Positions 25,842 through 36,205 of a stretch of 64,000 bases of DNA are shown in pieces. Origin of the DNA: Smithella sp. M82 (GTDB lineage: Bacteria > Desulfobacterota > Syntrophia > Syntrophales > Smithellaceae); contig MAEO01000044.1 in the NCBI GenBank assembly GCA_001683985.1, positions 43,891 to 107,890 on the forward strand, given 5' to 3'. Positions within the stretch are counted from its first letter, which is position 1, and every line of letters starts with the position of its first letter. A program made the position numbers and the translations under genes. Under the pieces are notes generated by a model that was given only the letters and a program-made list of their open reading frames with translations, did no database searches and had not been told where the DNA came from.

Positions 25842-27374
25842 TTAATTTAAGCAGCTTCCTGATTCCAAAGTTTGTTTTACAATAACACAATCATCAAATG
25901 GTACTTTATCTGTTCCCAGAATCTGATAATCTTCATGACCCTTCCCTGCGATTAGAATTATATCTTCTCTTTGTGCCACACTTATAGCGGTCTCAATTGC
26001 TTTTCTTCGATCGGGTATTACCGTATAGCTATGAGCGCCGTTATTCAGCTGCAAATTGTCGGGCGATCTCTTCTGTATTTTGCTTTGATCAATGCCGGCT
26101 TCTATTTCGGCTATAATCGCCAACGGATCTTCCAGACGGGGATTATCTGAAGTTACAATAGTCAAATTACTGTATGTTGTGGCGGCTTCACCCATCAGCG
26201 GCCTTTTGCCGTGATCCCTGTTTCCGCCACAACCGAAAACTGTAATAATTTTTTTCTTTTTGAATTCCGAAAGATTTTGCAGAACCTGCTTTAGCGCGTC
26301 CGGTTTATGCGCGTAATCTACGAAAATTGTAAAACCGGAAGAAGAATCAATCCTTTCGAGGCGTCCCGGCACATAAGACAAATTCTCTATTCCTGCCTTA
26401 ATCGACGTTGAAGAAATTTGCAGAGCTTTCGCCGCTGCCGCAGCGGCAAGAATGTTATAAATATTGAACTTGCCTACGAGCGGAGTCTGAATGGAAATGT
26501 TTTCTCCGGCCAGATTGATTACGGCTTTTATCCCAGACAAGGATAATTCATAGTTTTCGGCCATAACTATATTATTCCCCTCCATTCCGTAAGATAATGA
26601 AGGTAAAATTACATCCTTCAGAATAATTTGGCCCCATTTATCATCGCCGTTAATTATAATCTTCTGCGGGTAAACTTTTTTGCTTTGAGGTAATACTTCT
26701 GTAAAAAATCGTTTCTTGGCCTGAAAATAATTTTCCATCGTTAAGTGATAATCAAGATGCTCGTGGGAGAGATTGGTGAATATACCCAAATCAAAATCAC
26801 AATCATCAATTCTTTTTAAATCAAGGGCATGTGAAGAAACTTCTGCAATGACATGAGTAATACCTTCATCAACCATTGTACGCAGTATTTTTTGCATTTC
26901 ATAAGATTCCGGAGTAGTGTTAGGCGCAGGGAATATTTTATTATTATAACGGTAATTAACTGTGCCCAAAACTCCGCATTTACAACCCTCCCGGGTAAGA
27001 ATCGACTCCAGAAAATATGTAGTAGTCGTCTTACCGTTTGTGCCGGTAACTCCTATCAGGCATAATTGAGCGGATGGATCTCTGAAATAATTTTTGGCCA
27101 ATATCCCCAATGCTCTTCTGCTGTTCGTTACCTTAATTGCAGTTACCTCAGATGAAGTTTTAATATTCTTCTCATGAACAACACAACGTGCGCCTCTATC
27201 AATTGCCTGCGTAATATAATTATGCCCGTCGTGTTTTAATCCGGTAATAGCCACAAACAGAGCCCCTTCTTCGCATTTATCCGCAGAATAACAGACAGAA
27301 GATATCTCTTGACAAGAGTCTCCGAAAATATCGATTACATTTAATCCTTCAATTAAGCTGCTTAGTTTCATCAA
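25842..27374 (-). CDS. murE: UDP-MurNAc-dipeptide--diaminopimelate ligase
   Basis: 510 residues. GVTGTNGKTTTTYFLESIL is the ATP loop, NTTPES binds UDP-MurNAc-dipeptide, and SDNPRLEDP carries the DNPR motif that distinguishes meso-diaminopimelate-adding enzymes from lysine-adding ones. The motif therefore predicts A1-gamma peptidoglycan as in Gram-negative bacteria. Four bases separate it from ftsI. Confidence 0.97.
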   Translation of the reverse strand: MMKLSSLIEGLNVIDIFGDSCQEISSVCYSADKCEEGALFVAITGLKHDGHNYITQAIDRGARCVVHEKNIKTSSEVTAIKVTNSRRALGILAKNYFRDPSAQLCLIGVTGTNGKTTTTYFLESILTREGCKCGVLGTVNYRYNNKIFPAPNTTPESYEMQKILRTMVDEGITHVIAEVSSHALDLKRIDDCDFDLGIFTNLSHEHLDYHLTMENYFQAKKRFFTEVLPQSKKVYPQKIIINGDDKWGQIILKDVILPSLSYGMEGNNIVMAENYELSLSGIKAVINLAGENISIQTPLVGKFNIYNILAAAAAAKALQISSTSIKAGIENLSYVPGRLERIDSSSGFTIFVDYAHKPDALKQVLQNLSEFKKKKIITVFGCGGNRDHGKRPLMGEAATTYSNLTIVTSDNPRLEDPLAIIAEIEAGIDQSKIQKRSPDNLQLNNGAHSYTVIPDRRKAIETAISVAQREDIILIAGKGHEDYQILGTDKVPFDDCVIVKQTLESGSCLN

Positions 27375-27378
27375 AACC

Positions 27379-29352
27379 TCAATTGCTCAGCTCAAAAACA
27401 ACATTACACACCCGCTCTTCTCCAAGTGGAGTGTGGGCCGGGGGATATTGACGTACGGCCCAACCATTACCGGATATTTTAAGTTCTATTGATTCAGCCC
27501 TTGCTTTTTTCATTGCTTCCCTGATCGTCAAACCCGCAAAATTAGGCATGGTCGATTCATCATCGCTGATATCCTCTTGCGGAGTTAAGGTTTGTTGTGT
27601 TGAAACCAGTTCTACTTTATTTGGATTTTCTTCAAAGACAGGAGTCTCTCTGATATTCGTCTTGAAACAATTGAGTATCTGATCACCGATATTTTTGAAC
27701 ACCGGAGCGGCGGCTACGCCACCCCATTTATCTCTCTGCGGTTCATCAAGCATTACCAGGATAGCAACTTGCGGATTGTCGGCGGGAAAGAATCCTATGA
27801 AAGATGTACGAACTTTCTCCGATGAATACACACCACGCTTAAAATCGAATTTTTGTGAAGTTCCTGTTTTACCGGCAACAGCAACATTAACAATACGCGC
27901 GCTTTTACCAGTTCCATCCGGAGCACCGACTACTTCCGTAAGCATATGGGTAAGACGTTTAGCCACATTAGGAGAGATAACCTTACGTATGACCGTTGGC
28001 GTATATAACTTAACCAGGCGATTATTTTTGTCGGCAAAGCCCCGCACAACATAAGGTTTCATTAAAACGCCGTTGTTCGCAATGGCTGATACGGCAGTAA
28101 TTAACTGAATTGCCGTAACTGAAATGCCCTGACCGAAAGCAATCATGGCCGTATCGACCGGCACCCACTTATTAACCGGCCTAACCAAGCCCGAGGACTC
28201 ACCCAGCAAATCTATTCCCGTCTTCTCACCAAAACCAAATTTTTGGATATAATTATAGAATTTTTCTTTCCCCATCTTTTGAGCGATTTTTACCGCACCA
28301 ATATTACTGGAATATTTTAATATCTCAGGAACGCCTAAATATCCGTGGCGTTTTTTCTGTGCTTCATGAATAACCCGATTAGCCACTCTATAATTTCCAT
28401 TTTCACAGTAAAACTTGTCTGACTCCTTAATGATTCTTTCCTCCAAAGCAGCAGCTACCAAAAAAGGCTTGAAGGTTGATCCCGGATCAAAATTATCGGT
28501 AATGGCATGATTACGCCATCTCTCTGCCGTAAGCCCTTCGATGTTATTGGGATTGAAACTTCTCTGGTTGGCAAGTGCCAAAATTTCTCCCGTCTTGGGA
28601 TCCATTACAATGGCCACGCCCCCCTTTGCACCCTTGTCGAGAACAGCTTCTCTTAAATGGGTTTCCACAAGATATTGAATCCTGTTATCTATGGTTAATA
28701 CCAGATTTTCATTTTCACTTTTTTTTGTTTCACTCTTTTCCACCCGTAAAAACAATTTTTTTCCTTTGGCATCCCTGGCCCATGCCAGCTTCTCCGGCTT
28801 TCCCTTCAAAGATTCATCATATTTTTTTTCCAGTCCTTCCAATCCGCCGGCGTCCAATCCCACAAACCCCAGCAAATGTGCAGCCAGTTCACCGTTAGGG
28901 TAAAAGCGTTTAGGTTCTTTGACTAAAAAAATACCTTCGATGTCCGCACTTTCCACTACGGCAGCTTGTTGCGGAGAAATTTTTCTTGCCAGCCAGCAAA
29001 AGTTTTTCGGTGAGGATATCTTTTTGTAAACCAACTGGTTATCCAAACTAAGCATTTCGGCAACTTGTCTGGATATTTTTACCGGATCAGCAATCTTTGA
29101 AGGATCGGCGCAAACCGAATCGGCCATGACCGACACGGCAAGTTTCTCGCCGTTGCGATCAAAGATTATTCCTCTTTCCGGCTGCAATTGCAAAACAGTA
29201 GTATGCTGCCTTTGTGCCAATGATTTCAGTTTTTGACCGGATAAAACCTGCAACTGGAAAGCGCGTGATATTAAAGCAATAAAGAACACCAGGAACACCG
29301 AGAAAATAATGACTATTCTTACTTTCAGCCATTTTTTTGATTGGACTGCCAT
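27379..29352 (-). CDS. ftsI: Septal peptidoglycan transpeptidase FtsI (PBP3) with PASTA domain
   Basis: 657 residues: one N-terminal membrane segment (about 12-30), a pedestal/dimerisation domain (RGIIFDRNGEKLAVSV), a transpeptidase domain with PGSTFKPF (active-site Ser), YSSNIGAVK (SxN) and AGKTGTSQKF (KTG), and a C-terminal PASTA domain (STMPNFAGLTIREAMKKA, about 600-657). E. coli FtsI lacks PASTA; its presence resembles Spo/FtsI proteins of Firmicutes and many deltaproteobacteria. It crosslinks septal peptidoglycan with FtsW. Confidence 0.96.
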   Translation of the reverse strand: MAVQSKKWLKVRIVIIFSVFLVFFIALISRAFQLQVLSGQKLKSLAQRQHTTVLQLQPERGIIFDRNGEKLAVSVMADSVCADPSKIADPVKISRQVAEMLSLDNQLVYKKISSPKNFCWLARKISPQQAAVVESADIEGIFLVKEPKRFYPNGELAAHLLGFVGLDAGGLEGLEKKYDESLKGKPEKLAWARDAKGKKLFLRVEKSETKKSENENLVLTIDNRIQYLVETHLREAVLDKGAKGGVAIVMDPKTGEILALANQRSFNPNNIEGLTAERWRNHAITDNFDPGSTFKPFLVAAALEERIIKESDKFYCENGNYRVANRVIHEAQKKRHGYLGVPEILKYSSNIGAVKIAQKMGKEKFYNYIQKFGFGEKTGIDLLGESSGLVRPVNKWVPVDTAMIAFGQGISVTAIQLITAVSAIANNGVLMKPYVVRGFADKNNRLVKLYTPTVIRKVISPNVAKRLTHMLTEVVGAPDGTGKSARIVNVAVAGKTGTSQKFDFKRGVYSSEKVRTSFIGFFPADNPQVAILVMLDEPQRDKWGGVAAAPVFKNIGDQILNCFKTNIRETPVFEENPNKVELVSTQQTLTPQEDISDDESTMPNFAGLTIREAMKKARAESIELKISGNGWAVRQYPPAHTPLGEERVCNVVFELSN

Positions 29353-29353
29353 A

Positions 29354-29701
29354 TCATTCTCCCGATTTCTTCAAAACAATTACCTGACTGCTATCAGGAT
29401 ACGACATTTGCAATTTATTTCTTACAATGCTTTCAATCCTCTGTGGTGATTTGAGCATTGCATATTCCAATTTTAATTTTTTTTGTTCCTCCAGTTTCTG
29501 TTCTCTGACGCTCAGCTCCGCAGCTATCTTATATTCCAATTCAGTCATGCGAATATGGGATCCGACGTAGACTAAAGCAACAAACATGAACACAATCGCA
29601 AAAATAATAAATGTCGAATACCTGATTCCGAAAGAACTTTCTTTGGCTTCCTGAAAACGAGGGACGGCTCTTGTTTCAACAGACTGTGCAGATTGTGACA
29701 T
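29354..29701 (-). CDS. ftsL: Cell division protein FtsL
   Basis: 115 residues: a short cytoplasmic tail, one membrane segment (YSTFIIFAIVFMFVALVYVG, about 28-47) and a periplasmic coiled coil (LEYKIAAELSVREQKLEEQK). Size, topology and position between rsmH and ftsI identify FtsL rather than sequence identity, which is always low in this family. It forms a complex with FtsB and FtsQ. Confidence 0.88.
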   Translation of the reverse strand: MSQSAQSVETRAVPRFQEAKESSFGIRYSTFIIFAIVFMFVALVYVGSHIRMTELEYKIAAELSVREQKLEEQKKLKLEYAMLKSPQRIESIVRNKLQMSYPDSSQVIVLKKSGE

Positions 29702-29702
29702 C

Positions 29703-30638
29703 TTAAACTCTCCGGGCTACGCGCAACTTAGCGCTGCGAGCGCGTGGATTCGCTTTGATCTCCTGTTCTGTGGGAATCAGTGCTTTCCTGGTAATATTCT
29801 CGAGCTTTGCTTCTTTCTGACAAACACAAAACGGCATATCTTTAGGACAAACACATTCTCCAGCCAAAGCACGAAATTCATTTTTTACAATACGATCTTC
29901 CAACGAATGAAAGGAAATTACACAAAGACGCCCACCGGATTTCAGCGCATCAACAGCGGCATCAATTGCCAGTTTGATATTCTCCAATTCGTTGTTGACA
30001 GCGATTCTTATTGCTTGAAATGTTTTCGTAGCAGGATGAATCTTTTGCCTTTTCGATCTTACAGGCATGCAAGAGGCAACTATTGCCGCTAATTCTGTCG
30101 TAGTTTCAATCGGTGACAATCGCCTTTTCTTTGATATTGTCCCTGCTATTTTTGCGGCCATTTTTTCTTCTCCGTAAAACCTGATGATGTTCTCTAACTC
30201 GTTTTGCGCGAAGCCATTGACAATATCGTAAGCGCTCAATTTCAGACTGCGATCCATACGCATATCAAGCGGCGCCTGTTGACTAAAACTAAAACCTCTT
30301 CCAGCGGCATCCAGTTGACGAGAAGAGACTCCCAAATCCAGAAGAATGCCGTCAACTTTTTTTATATTTAAGTTTTCCAGCACTTTGCCTAAATCGGCAA
30401 AATTGGCTTTTACTAAAACTTTGCGTGAACCAAATCCAACAAGCCGCGACTCCGCAAACTGCAAGGCTTCATCATCACAATCAATTCCTACCAGAAACGC
30501 GTCCGTTTCTTTGAGTATCGCGTAAGAATGACCTGCACCACCTATGGTGCAATCCACATAAACGCCCGTTTTACTAACTAAAAGCAACTCTATAACTTCT
30601 TTAACCATTACCGGCTCGTGATAAAAGTCGGCAATCAT
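29703..30638 (-). CDS. rsmH: 16S rRNA (cytosine-1402-N4)-methyltransferase
   Basis: 311 residues. YHEPVMVKEVIELL opens the protein, VDCTIGGAGHSYAIL is the SAM-binding motif, DGILLDLGVSSRQLD and GRGFSFSQQAPLDMRMD follow, and RLCVISFHSLEDRIVKN lies near the end; all are classic RsmH (MraW) motifs. It methylates C1402 in the ribosomal P site. It is the second gene of the dcw cluster, 3 bases after mraZ. Confidence 0.98.
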   Translation of the reverse strand: MIADFYHEPVMVKEVIELLLVSKTGVYVDCTIGGAGHSYAILKETDAFLVGIDCDDEALQFAESRLVGFGSRKVLVKANFADLGKVLENLNIKKVDGILLDLGVSSRQLDAAGRGFSFSQQAPLDMRMDRSLKLSAYDIVNGFAQNELENIIRFYGEEKMAAKIAGTISKKRRLSPIETTTELAAIVASCMPVRSKRQKIHPATKTFQAIRIAVNNELENIKLAIDAAVDALKSGGRLCVISFHSLEDRIVKNEFRALAGECVCPKDMPFCVCQKEAKLENITRKALIPTEQEIKANPRARSAKLRVARRV

Positions 30639-30641
30639 GAT

Positions 30642-31088
30642 TTAAATTCCAAGGTCAGCTATAAAGTCAGCGCATTTGTCAATTTCGCTGGCGGCCCGTT
30701 TCATTCTTTCTTCGAAACGTTCTTTCGACCAGATTTCAATATTCTTCAGCATGCCGGCCAGAACAATATCTTTTTCCAACTGAGCATATTCACGCAAGGT
30801 CGGCGGTATAAGCACACGCCCTTGTCCGTCGATACTGCAATCAACAGCTCCAGACATAAAGAAGCGTTGAAATGAACGCACTTCTTTACGCAATTTGGAT
30901 TGATGGGCTACCTTCTCCTCAATTATCAACCACTCATCGTAAGGAAAAACCATCAAGTACTGATCCCAGTTCGTAATCACGATCCGGTTTTCGTACTCCT
31001 CCGCAAAAATTTCACGGAACTTGGAGGGGAAAATTATTCTTCCCTTTTCATCAATAGTATGATGATATTGTCCCCGGAAAACAGACAT
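30642..31088 (-). CDS. mraZ: Transcriptional regulator MraZ
   Basis: About 148 residues from ATG 31088, which is preceded by GGAGGTAAAGTG. Two AbrB-like SpoVT repeats are visible: FRGQYHHTIDEKGRIIFPSKF and MSGAVDCSIDGQGRVLIPPTL, each with the conserved D-x-(K/Q)-G-R. MraZ binds repeats upstream of its own gene and represses the dcw operon. An upstream in-frame start (31112) is unlikely because it lies inside the leader with its operator repeats. Confidence 0.95.
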   Translation of the reverse strand: MSVFRGQYHHTIDEKGRIIFPSKFREIFAEEYENRIVITNWDQYLMVFPYDEWLIIEEKVAHQSKLRKEVRSFQRFFMSGAVDCSIDGQGRVLIPPTLREYAQLEKDIVLAGMLKNIEIWSKERFEERMKRAASEIDKCADFIADLGI

Positions 31089-31096
31089 CACTTTAC

Positions 31097-31158
31097 CTCC
31101 ACAATAAGCCACTTTACTCCACTGGCTCGACTATAAAGGCGACAATTGCCTTTGTCAA
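31097..31158 (-). promoter_or_regulatory. mraZ (dcw) promoter with three MraZ-type boxes
   Basis: On the minus strand: -35 TTGACA (31158-31153), 17-base spacer, -10 TATAGT (31135-31130). Downstream are TGGAG (31121-31117), TGGCT (31111-31107) and TGGAG (31101-31097), each exactly 10 bases apart, the layout of the TGGGN boxes known for MraZ autorepression. The last box is the mraZ ribosome binding site, so bound MraZ would cover the transcription start and the leader. Confidence 0.8.
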
Positions 31159-31301
31159 GCAAAAAATTTAACTTTTTTCCGGGTTAAGTAACTTAAAATT
31201 ACTGGGGAAATCCTGAAATAACAGGAGAGATTTCTTATTAAATGAAAAAACAGCCGATATAAAAAAATAATCTGGTAATTAAAGGCTTTTTTCAGTATTT
31301 T

Positions 31302-32384
31302 TTACTTTTGTTGTGACACATTAAGTTGCCGGATTGACTCATTATTAATACATCGATAGCGATTTACAGCTTTAATGTGCTCCATCAATGAAGCTGAAAA
31401 AAAGTGTGAACCGTTATTTTTGGAAACAAAGTAAAGATGCTTTACAGGCGCCGGATATAGCACAGCCTTTAAGGACGACAAGCCGGGATTGGCAATTGGT
31501 CCCGGCGGCAGACCTCTTATTAAATAAGTATTATAAGGAGATTTTCTTCTTAAATGACTACGTAAAATTTTACCTCCAAAATTATCCAAATCATAAACGG
31601 CCGTGGGATCGCTTTGTAAACGCATTTTCTTCTTGAGTCTATTGTGGAATACAGCTGAAATCATATTTTTTTCCGCATCACAACTTGATTCTTTTCCAAT
31701 AATAGAAGCAAAAGTAACAAGCTGATGAATGTCTAATTTCATCTCTTCAGCTTTTTTAATCATTTCCGGGGTAACTTTTTTCCAAAACTGATTCACCATT
31801 ATTTTCATAATCTGGCGAGTACTCATTGAACGGTCAAAGAAATAAGTATCAGGGAAAAGATAACCTTCTATTGAGTCCGCTTCAATACCTAAAGATTCAA
31901 GAAATTCCTTGTCGCCGGCCAGTTCAAGGAAATTTTCTTTATTAATCAATTTTTCATTCATCAAAACCGTCGCTATTTCCCGCACAGATAAATCCTCGCG
32001 GATAACAACTTTATGAATTTTTATTTCTCCGCGCAATAATTTATCAATAATTGCTATAGGAGTCAGAGAGGTATTGAATTCATACTCACCTGAACGAATG
32101 GAACGTGTGGCCCTTTTCATAATGGCCAGACTGTAAAAGAAAACACGGTTTTTGATCAATCCCGCCTGATTGAGTATTTCCGTGATTTTTAAAAAACCGG
32201 AGCCTGTTGGTATATCAACAACTACATTCACGTTTCTTTTATCAATAGAACTGGTTGAATAATTTATCAAAAGCACAAAAAAAAGTGCAATAGCCAAAAA
32301 AGATATCAAAACAAAGCGACTAATTTTGTTTATAAAAAAATCTCTCTTAAAAAATCCGGACGAAAAAAATTTATTCACTTGCAT
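31302..32384 (-). CDS. mltG: Endolytic murein transglycosylase MltG
   Basis: 360 residues: a membrane segment at about 24-44, a LysM-like subdomain (IPTGSGFLKITEILNQAGLI) and a YceG catalytic domain (VTFASIIGKESSCDAEK, VFHNRLKKKMRLQSDPTAVYDL, RGLPPGPIANPGLSSLKAVL). The catalytic block reads IGKES where the usual form is (I/V)EKE(T), so one of the two conserved Glu residues is Gly; which one is catalytic should be checked. MltG cuts nascent glycan strands. It follows ruvX on the same strand. Confidence 0.92.
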   Translation of the reverse strand: MQVNKFFSSGFFKRDFFINKISRFVLISFLAIALFFVLLINYSTSSIDKRNVNVVVDIPTGSGFLKITEILNQAGLIKNRVFFYSLAIMKRATRSIRSGEYEFNTSLTPIAIIDKLLRGEIKIHKVVIREDLSVREIATVLMNEKLINKENFLELAGDKEFLESLGIEADSIEGYLFPDTYFFDRSMSTRQIMKIMVNQFWKKVTPEMIKKAEEMKLDIHQLVTFASIIGKESSCDAEKNMISAVFHNRLKKKMRLQSDPTAVYDLDNFGGKILRSHLRRKSPYNTYLIRGLPPGPIANPGLSSLKAVLYPAPVKHLYFVSKNNGSHFFSASLMEHIKAVNRYRCINNESIRQLNVSQQK

Positions 32385-32475
32385 CTTCTCTACTCTTTTT
32401 CTGTTTATATAACGTCTGATTCATCATAAGTATTATTTCTCTTTATTTTCTACTTCTTGTGAAATTAATTTTTAA

Positions 32476-32889
32476 TTATTTGGCTATAGAGTCGAGATAT
32501 TCTTGAAGAATCAGACAGGCGGCTATTTTATCAATTTTCTCTTTTCTTTTTTTCCAATGTATACCGGATTTGATTAATATTTCTTCAGCTTCTTTGGTAG
32601 AAAGGGTTTCCGGCCATTTAATAACCGGTAAGGAAAAAGTCTTTTTCAGCTGCGCAGAAAAACGATTTACTTTTTCGCACTGGACACCTTCCGAACCATC
32701 AAGACGAACAGGATAACCTACCACAATCTTCTCAACGTTGTAACTTTTAATCAGATTATCCAGGATATCCCAATCATGTTTCCTGCTTTTTCTGATGATT
32801 GTGGGCAATCCCTGCGCTGTCATTCCCAGTTCATCACAAATGGCAGCTCCAATTTTCTTTTCACCGTAATCTAAACCTAGTATACGCAA
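32476..32889 (-). CDS. ruvX: Pre-16S rRNA nuclease/Holliday junction resolvase-like YqgF
   Basis: 137 residues, RNase H-like fold: RILGLDYGEKKIGAAICDE with the first catalytic Asp, IVVGYPVRLDGSEG in the middle and KIDKIAACLILQEYLD with the last acidic residue. The family processes the 5' end of 16S rRNA. It lies 91 bases upstream of mltG and divergently from selB. Confidence 0.94.
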   Translation of the reverse strand: MRILGLDYGEKKIGAAICDELGMTAQGLPTIIRKSRKHDWDILDNLIKSYNVEKIVVGYPVRLDGSEGVQCEKVNRFSAQLKKTFSLPVIKWPETLSTKEAEEILIKSGIHWKKRKEKIDKIAACLILQEYLDSIAK

Positions 32890-33076
32890 ACATAACCTCT
32901 TAGTGCGACACCTCTAGCAATTTACGCCGATATTTTCAATCATTAAATCGCCTGATACTTTCTTGTGTTAATATAACCCTTTACGCACTCAAACCTCATA
33001 ACAAATTATAATGTTGTGAAAAATTGAAGAGTTTGTTATTTTCTTAAAGCATTGATCAAATCAAACAGGCAAATTT

Positions 33077-34990
33077 ATGAAACATTTTGTTCTCGGCACC
33101 GCCGGCCATGTCGATCATGGAAAAACGGCATTAATCAAAGCGCTTACCGGAACAGACACAGATCGTTTGAAAGAGGAAAAAAAAAGAGGTATTACCATTG
33201 AACTCGGGTTCGCTTCCCTTGCTCTTCCTTCCGGTCAAACACTCGGTATTGTTGATGTTCCCGGCCATGAAAAATTCATAAAAAACATGGTTTCCGGCGC
33301 GGCTGGCATTGATTTAGTCATGATGGTCATAGCCGCCGATGAAGGTATCATGCCGCAAACGAAGGAACATTTACAAATTTGCTCTCTGTTGGGAATTTCC
33401 AAAGGTCTTGTTGCTTTGACCAAAATTGATCTTGTTGAAGAGGAATGGTTGGAATTGGTTCAATCGGAAATTACCGAATTTTTGAAAGGAACTTTTTTAG
33501 AAGACGCACCGATCGTGCCGGTATCTGCCACAAAACAAAAAGGCCTTTCTGATCTTGTAAAAGCAATATATACTACTGTAAGTAAAATTGATGAAAAAGC
33601 AAATGATGGAATTTTTAGGCTTCCCGTAGACCGCGTATTTACGATGAAAGGTTTCGGCACCGTCGTTACCGGCACGCTTGTCTCCGACCATATTAAAACC
33701 AATGAAGAAGTGGAAATATTACCCCGGAATACCACCGTCCGTATCAGAGGCCTGCAGGTACACAATCAGCCGGTTGATGAAGCATGGGTCGGTCAACGCA
33801 CGGCTATAAATCTTCAAGGCATCGAAAAATCGGCTATTGAACGCGGCAATGTTCTTGTTCGCCCTAAAACAGTATGGCCATCTCAGAGATTAGATATTTA
33901 TGTCGAATTTCTTGCTTCCAATTCTAAAAGCATAAAAAATCGGGCACTTGTTCGTCTACATACGGGAACAAGCGAAATTATCGCCCGTATAACATTACTG
34001 GATAAAGATGAACTTGCACCGGGGCAAGATGGATTTGCGCAGCTGGTTTTGGCTAGTAAAGGTGTCGTTGTTGCCGGTGATCATTTTGTTTTACGAAGTT
34101 ATTCTCCTGTTACAACAATCGGTGGAGGACGGATTATTGATCCCCTACCCTTAAAACACAAAAGGCAAAATAAAAAAATCATTGCCGATCTTAATATATT
34201 ACGAAACGGACCACTTCCGGAGAGAATTTCCGTAATTATGGAAAGAACAGGTTTTTCCGGTATCAATTTGTGCGGACTTAATTTTCGTCTTGGCGTACAC
34301 ACGAAGAAAATCCGTGATGCATTGGAAAGTCTTTTTTCCAACAGAAAAGCGATCCTTCTGGATAGCGAGGACACAACTGTTATATCCGCTTTATTTTACA
34401 ATCAGTTGGAAGAACTTATAGGTAAAAATCTTGCCACCCATCATACAGAAAACCCTTTGCTGGAGGGCATCTCCAAAGAGCAGCTCAAAGAAACACTTGG
34501 TCGTTCCATTTCTTCAAAACTCTTTAATTTAGTATTGAAGAATCTTGTTAAAAAAGAAATTATTGTCGTCGATAAAGACAATGTTCGTTTGGCAAAGCAT
34601 AAGGTGCAACTTGCCGATGATCTGAATTCTCTGCGCAAAGACATTGCGCGGATTTATAATGACGCGGGACTCACACCTCCTTACCTTACCGATGTCATAA
34701 ACAACTTCAACGATCAAAAAGCCAAAGCGCAAAGTATTATCAAATTGATGCTCAAAGACGGAGATCTAATTAAAATCAATGAAGATCTCTATTTTGCCCG
34801 CGGACCACTCAATAAATTATATGACGATTATAAAGAAATGCTGAAGAAAGATGGTAAAGCAACACCGGCAACATTCAAAGATTTAACCGGTCTTTCCCGC
34901 AAATATATAATCCCTTTGATGGAATATTTTGATATGAGCAAACTTACTGTCCGGGTTGGTGATCACCGCATATTAAGAGAAAAAATATGA
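33077..34990 (+). CDS. selB: Selenocysteine-specific elongation factor SelB
   Basis: 637 residues. The GTPase domain has [31 protein letters not shown] and TKIDLV; two EF-Tu-like beta-barrels follow (to about 345, including [14 protein letters not shown] and GGGRIIDP), then about 290 residues of C-terminal winged-helix repeats that bind the SECIS element. EF-Tu is shorter and lacks the winged helices, so SelB is clear. It delivers Sec-tRNA to UGA codons, so this organism makes selenoproteins. selA, selD and the tRNA-Sec gene are not in the window. Confidence 0.96.
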   Translation: MKHFVLGTAGHVDHGKTALIKALTGTDTDRLKEEKKRGITIELGFASLALPSGQTLGIVDVPGHEKFIKNMVSGAAGIDLVMMVIAADEGIMPQTKEHLQICSLLGISKGLVALTKIDLVEEEWLELVQSEITEFLKGTFLEDAPIVPVSATKQKGLSDLVKAIYTTVSKIDEKANDGIFRLPVDRVFTMKGFGTVVTGTLVSDHIKTNEEVEILPRNTTVRIRGLQVHNQPVDEAWVGQRTAINLQGIEKSAIERGNVLVRPKTVWPSQRLDIYVEFLASNSKSIKNRALVRLHTGTSEIIARITLLDKDELAPGQDGFAQLVLASKGVVVAGDHFVLRSYSPVTTIGGGRIIDPLPLKHKRQNKKIIADLNILRNGPLPERISVIMERTGFSGINLCGLNFRLGVHTKKIRDALESLFSNRKAILLDSEDTTVISALFYNQLEELIGKNLATHHTENPLLEGISKEQLKETLGRSISSKLFNLVLKNLVKKEIIVVDKDNVRLAKHKVQLADDLNSLRKDIARIYNDAGLTPPYLTDVINNFNDQKAKAQSIIKLMLKDGDLIKINEDLYFARGPLNKLYDDYKEMLKKDGKATPATFKDLTGLSRKYIIPLMEYFDMSKLTVRVGDHRILREKI

Positions 34991-35159
34991 GCAATTAATA
35001 CCATAAAGAATTATTGCTTCCAGCGTAACATGTGATAAAAACATTAATTAAAGTCTATCTGTGCTGTTATATGCTTAAGGAAAATTAATTTCTAAAAAAT
35101 TTTTTCGTTATTGTAACAATAATGAACGGGTATTTATAAGCAGGAAAGGCAGGGGAAAA

Positions 35160-36113
35160 TTGAAGAACAAAGAAATTTATCTTAAAGACATCAAACAGGG
35201 GGATAAGGTAGCTTCAACCTTTTTAGCTACAGAAAAAAATATGGCCTTTTCTTTGAAAGGTTCTCCGTATTTGAATGTACGCCTGAAGGATAAAACCGGT
35301 GAACTTGACGGCAAGGTATGGGATAACGCGGCCGAGTTAGATCAGCAATTTAAAAAAGGTGATGTAATTTTTATTGAAGGAAAAGCTGCCAATTATAAAA
35401 ACTCCATTCAAATATCCATTATCAAAATCAAAAAAATCGCTTGGGAAGATGTTGAACCCACCGATTATTTGCCGGCAGTCAAAAGCGATGTCGTTGATAT
35501 GTTTAATGAAATACTGACATACGCCGATAAAATTCAGATCAAACCACTGAAAGACCTACTTTATGCTTTTCTGCATGATCAGAAAAGCGCAGAGCTTTTT
35601 CAGCGTGCACCTGCAGCTAAAGGTTTTCACCACATTTATCTAGGCGGACTTTTGGAACATACACTTTCGGTCGTACGTTTACTTGAAAAAGTATGCGAAC
35701 ATTATCCTATTCTCAATAAAGACATGGTTATTGCCGGAGGAATTTTACATGACATAGGAAAAATATATGAATTTTCTTACGATCACATGATCGACTACAG
35801 CGATGAAGGAAGACTGATCGGCCATATTGTTATGGGAGTGGAAATGATCGATAAAAAAATCGCTGCCATTGATGACTTTCCTCATCAATTAGCTCTGGAA
35901 TTACGCCATATTATCCTAAGTCATCATGGAGAATTTGAATTCGGTTCCCCAAAGCGACCAAAGACTGTGGAAGCTCTGGTCGTCCATTACATCGATGATC
36001 TTGATGCTAAATTCAACGCATTTCAAACATTTATCAACGATTCTACCAATGATGATTCCGACTGGACAAACTACAACCGCTTTTTGGACCGTTTTATCTA
36101 TAAAAAGAAATGA
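35160..36113 (+). CDS. YhaM-like 3'-5' exoribonuclease (OB fold + HD domain)
   Basis: 317 residues. Residues 10-95 form an OB fold (YLNVRLKDKTGELDGKVWD) and residues 150-290 an HD phosphohydrolase domain (GLLEHTLSVVRLLE, GGILHDIGKIYEF, ILSHHGEFEFGSPKRP). This is the architecture of YhaM/CBF1, a metal-dependent 3'-5' exonuclease on RNA and DNA. The start is TTG 35160 preceded by CAGGGGAAAA. It sits alone on the plus strand between selB and an acyl-CoA synthetase, followed by its own terminator. Confidence 0.9.
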   Translation: MKNKEIYLKDIKQGDKVASTFLATEKNMAFSLKGSPYLNVRLKDKTGELDGKVWDNAAELDQQFKKGDVIFIEGKAANYKNSIQISIIKIKKIAWEDVEPTDYLPAVKSDVVDMFNEILTYADKIQIKPLKDLLYAFLHDQKSAELFQRAPAAKGFHHIYLGGLLEHTLSVVRLLEKVCEHYPILNKDMVIAGGILHDIGKIYEFSYDHMIDYSDEGRLIGHIVMGVEMIDKKIAAIDDFPHQLALELRHIILSHHGEFEFGSPKRPKTVEALVVHYIDDLDAKFNAFQTFINDSTNDDSDWTNYNRFLDRFIYKKK

Positions 36114-36205
36114 TATTCATTCAAGCTTATCCGTTTATCAATGAATTTGATCTTGATTTTTTAGAAAAAAAGATATTATGAAACATCTATCATAAAAATG
36201 TAACT

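Noticed and set aside
31198..31232. TCCTG...CAGGA hairpin downstream of mltG as a terminator
   Set aside because: The stem is short and no T run follows on the minus strand.
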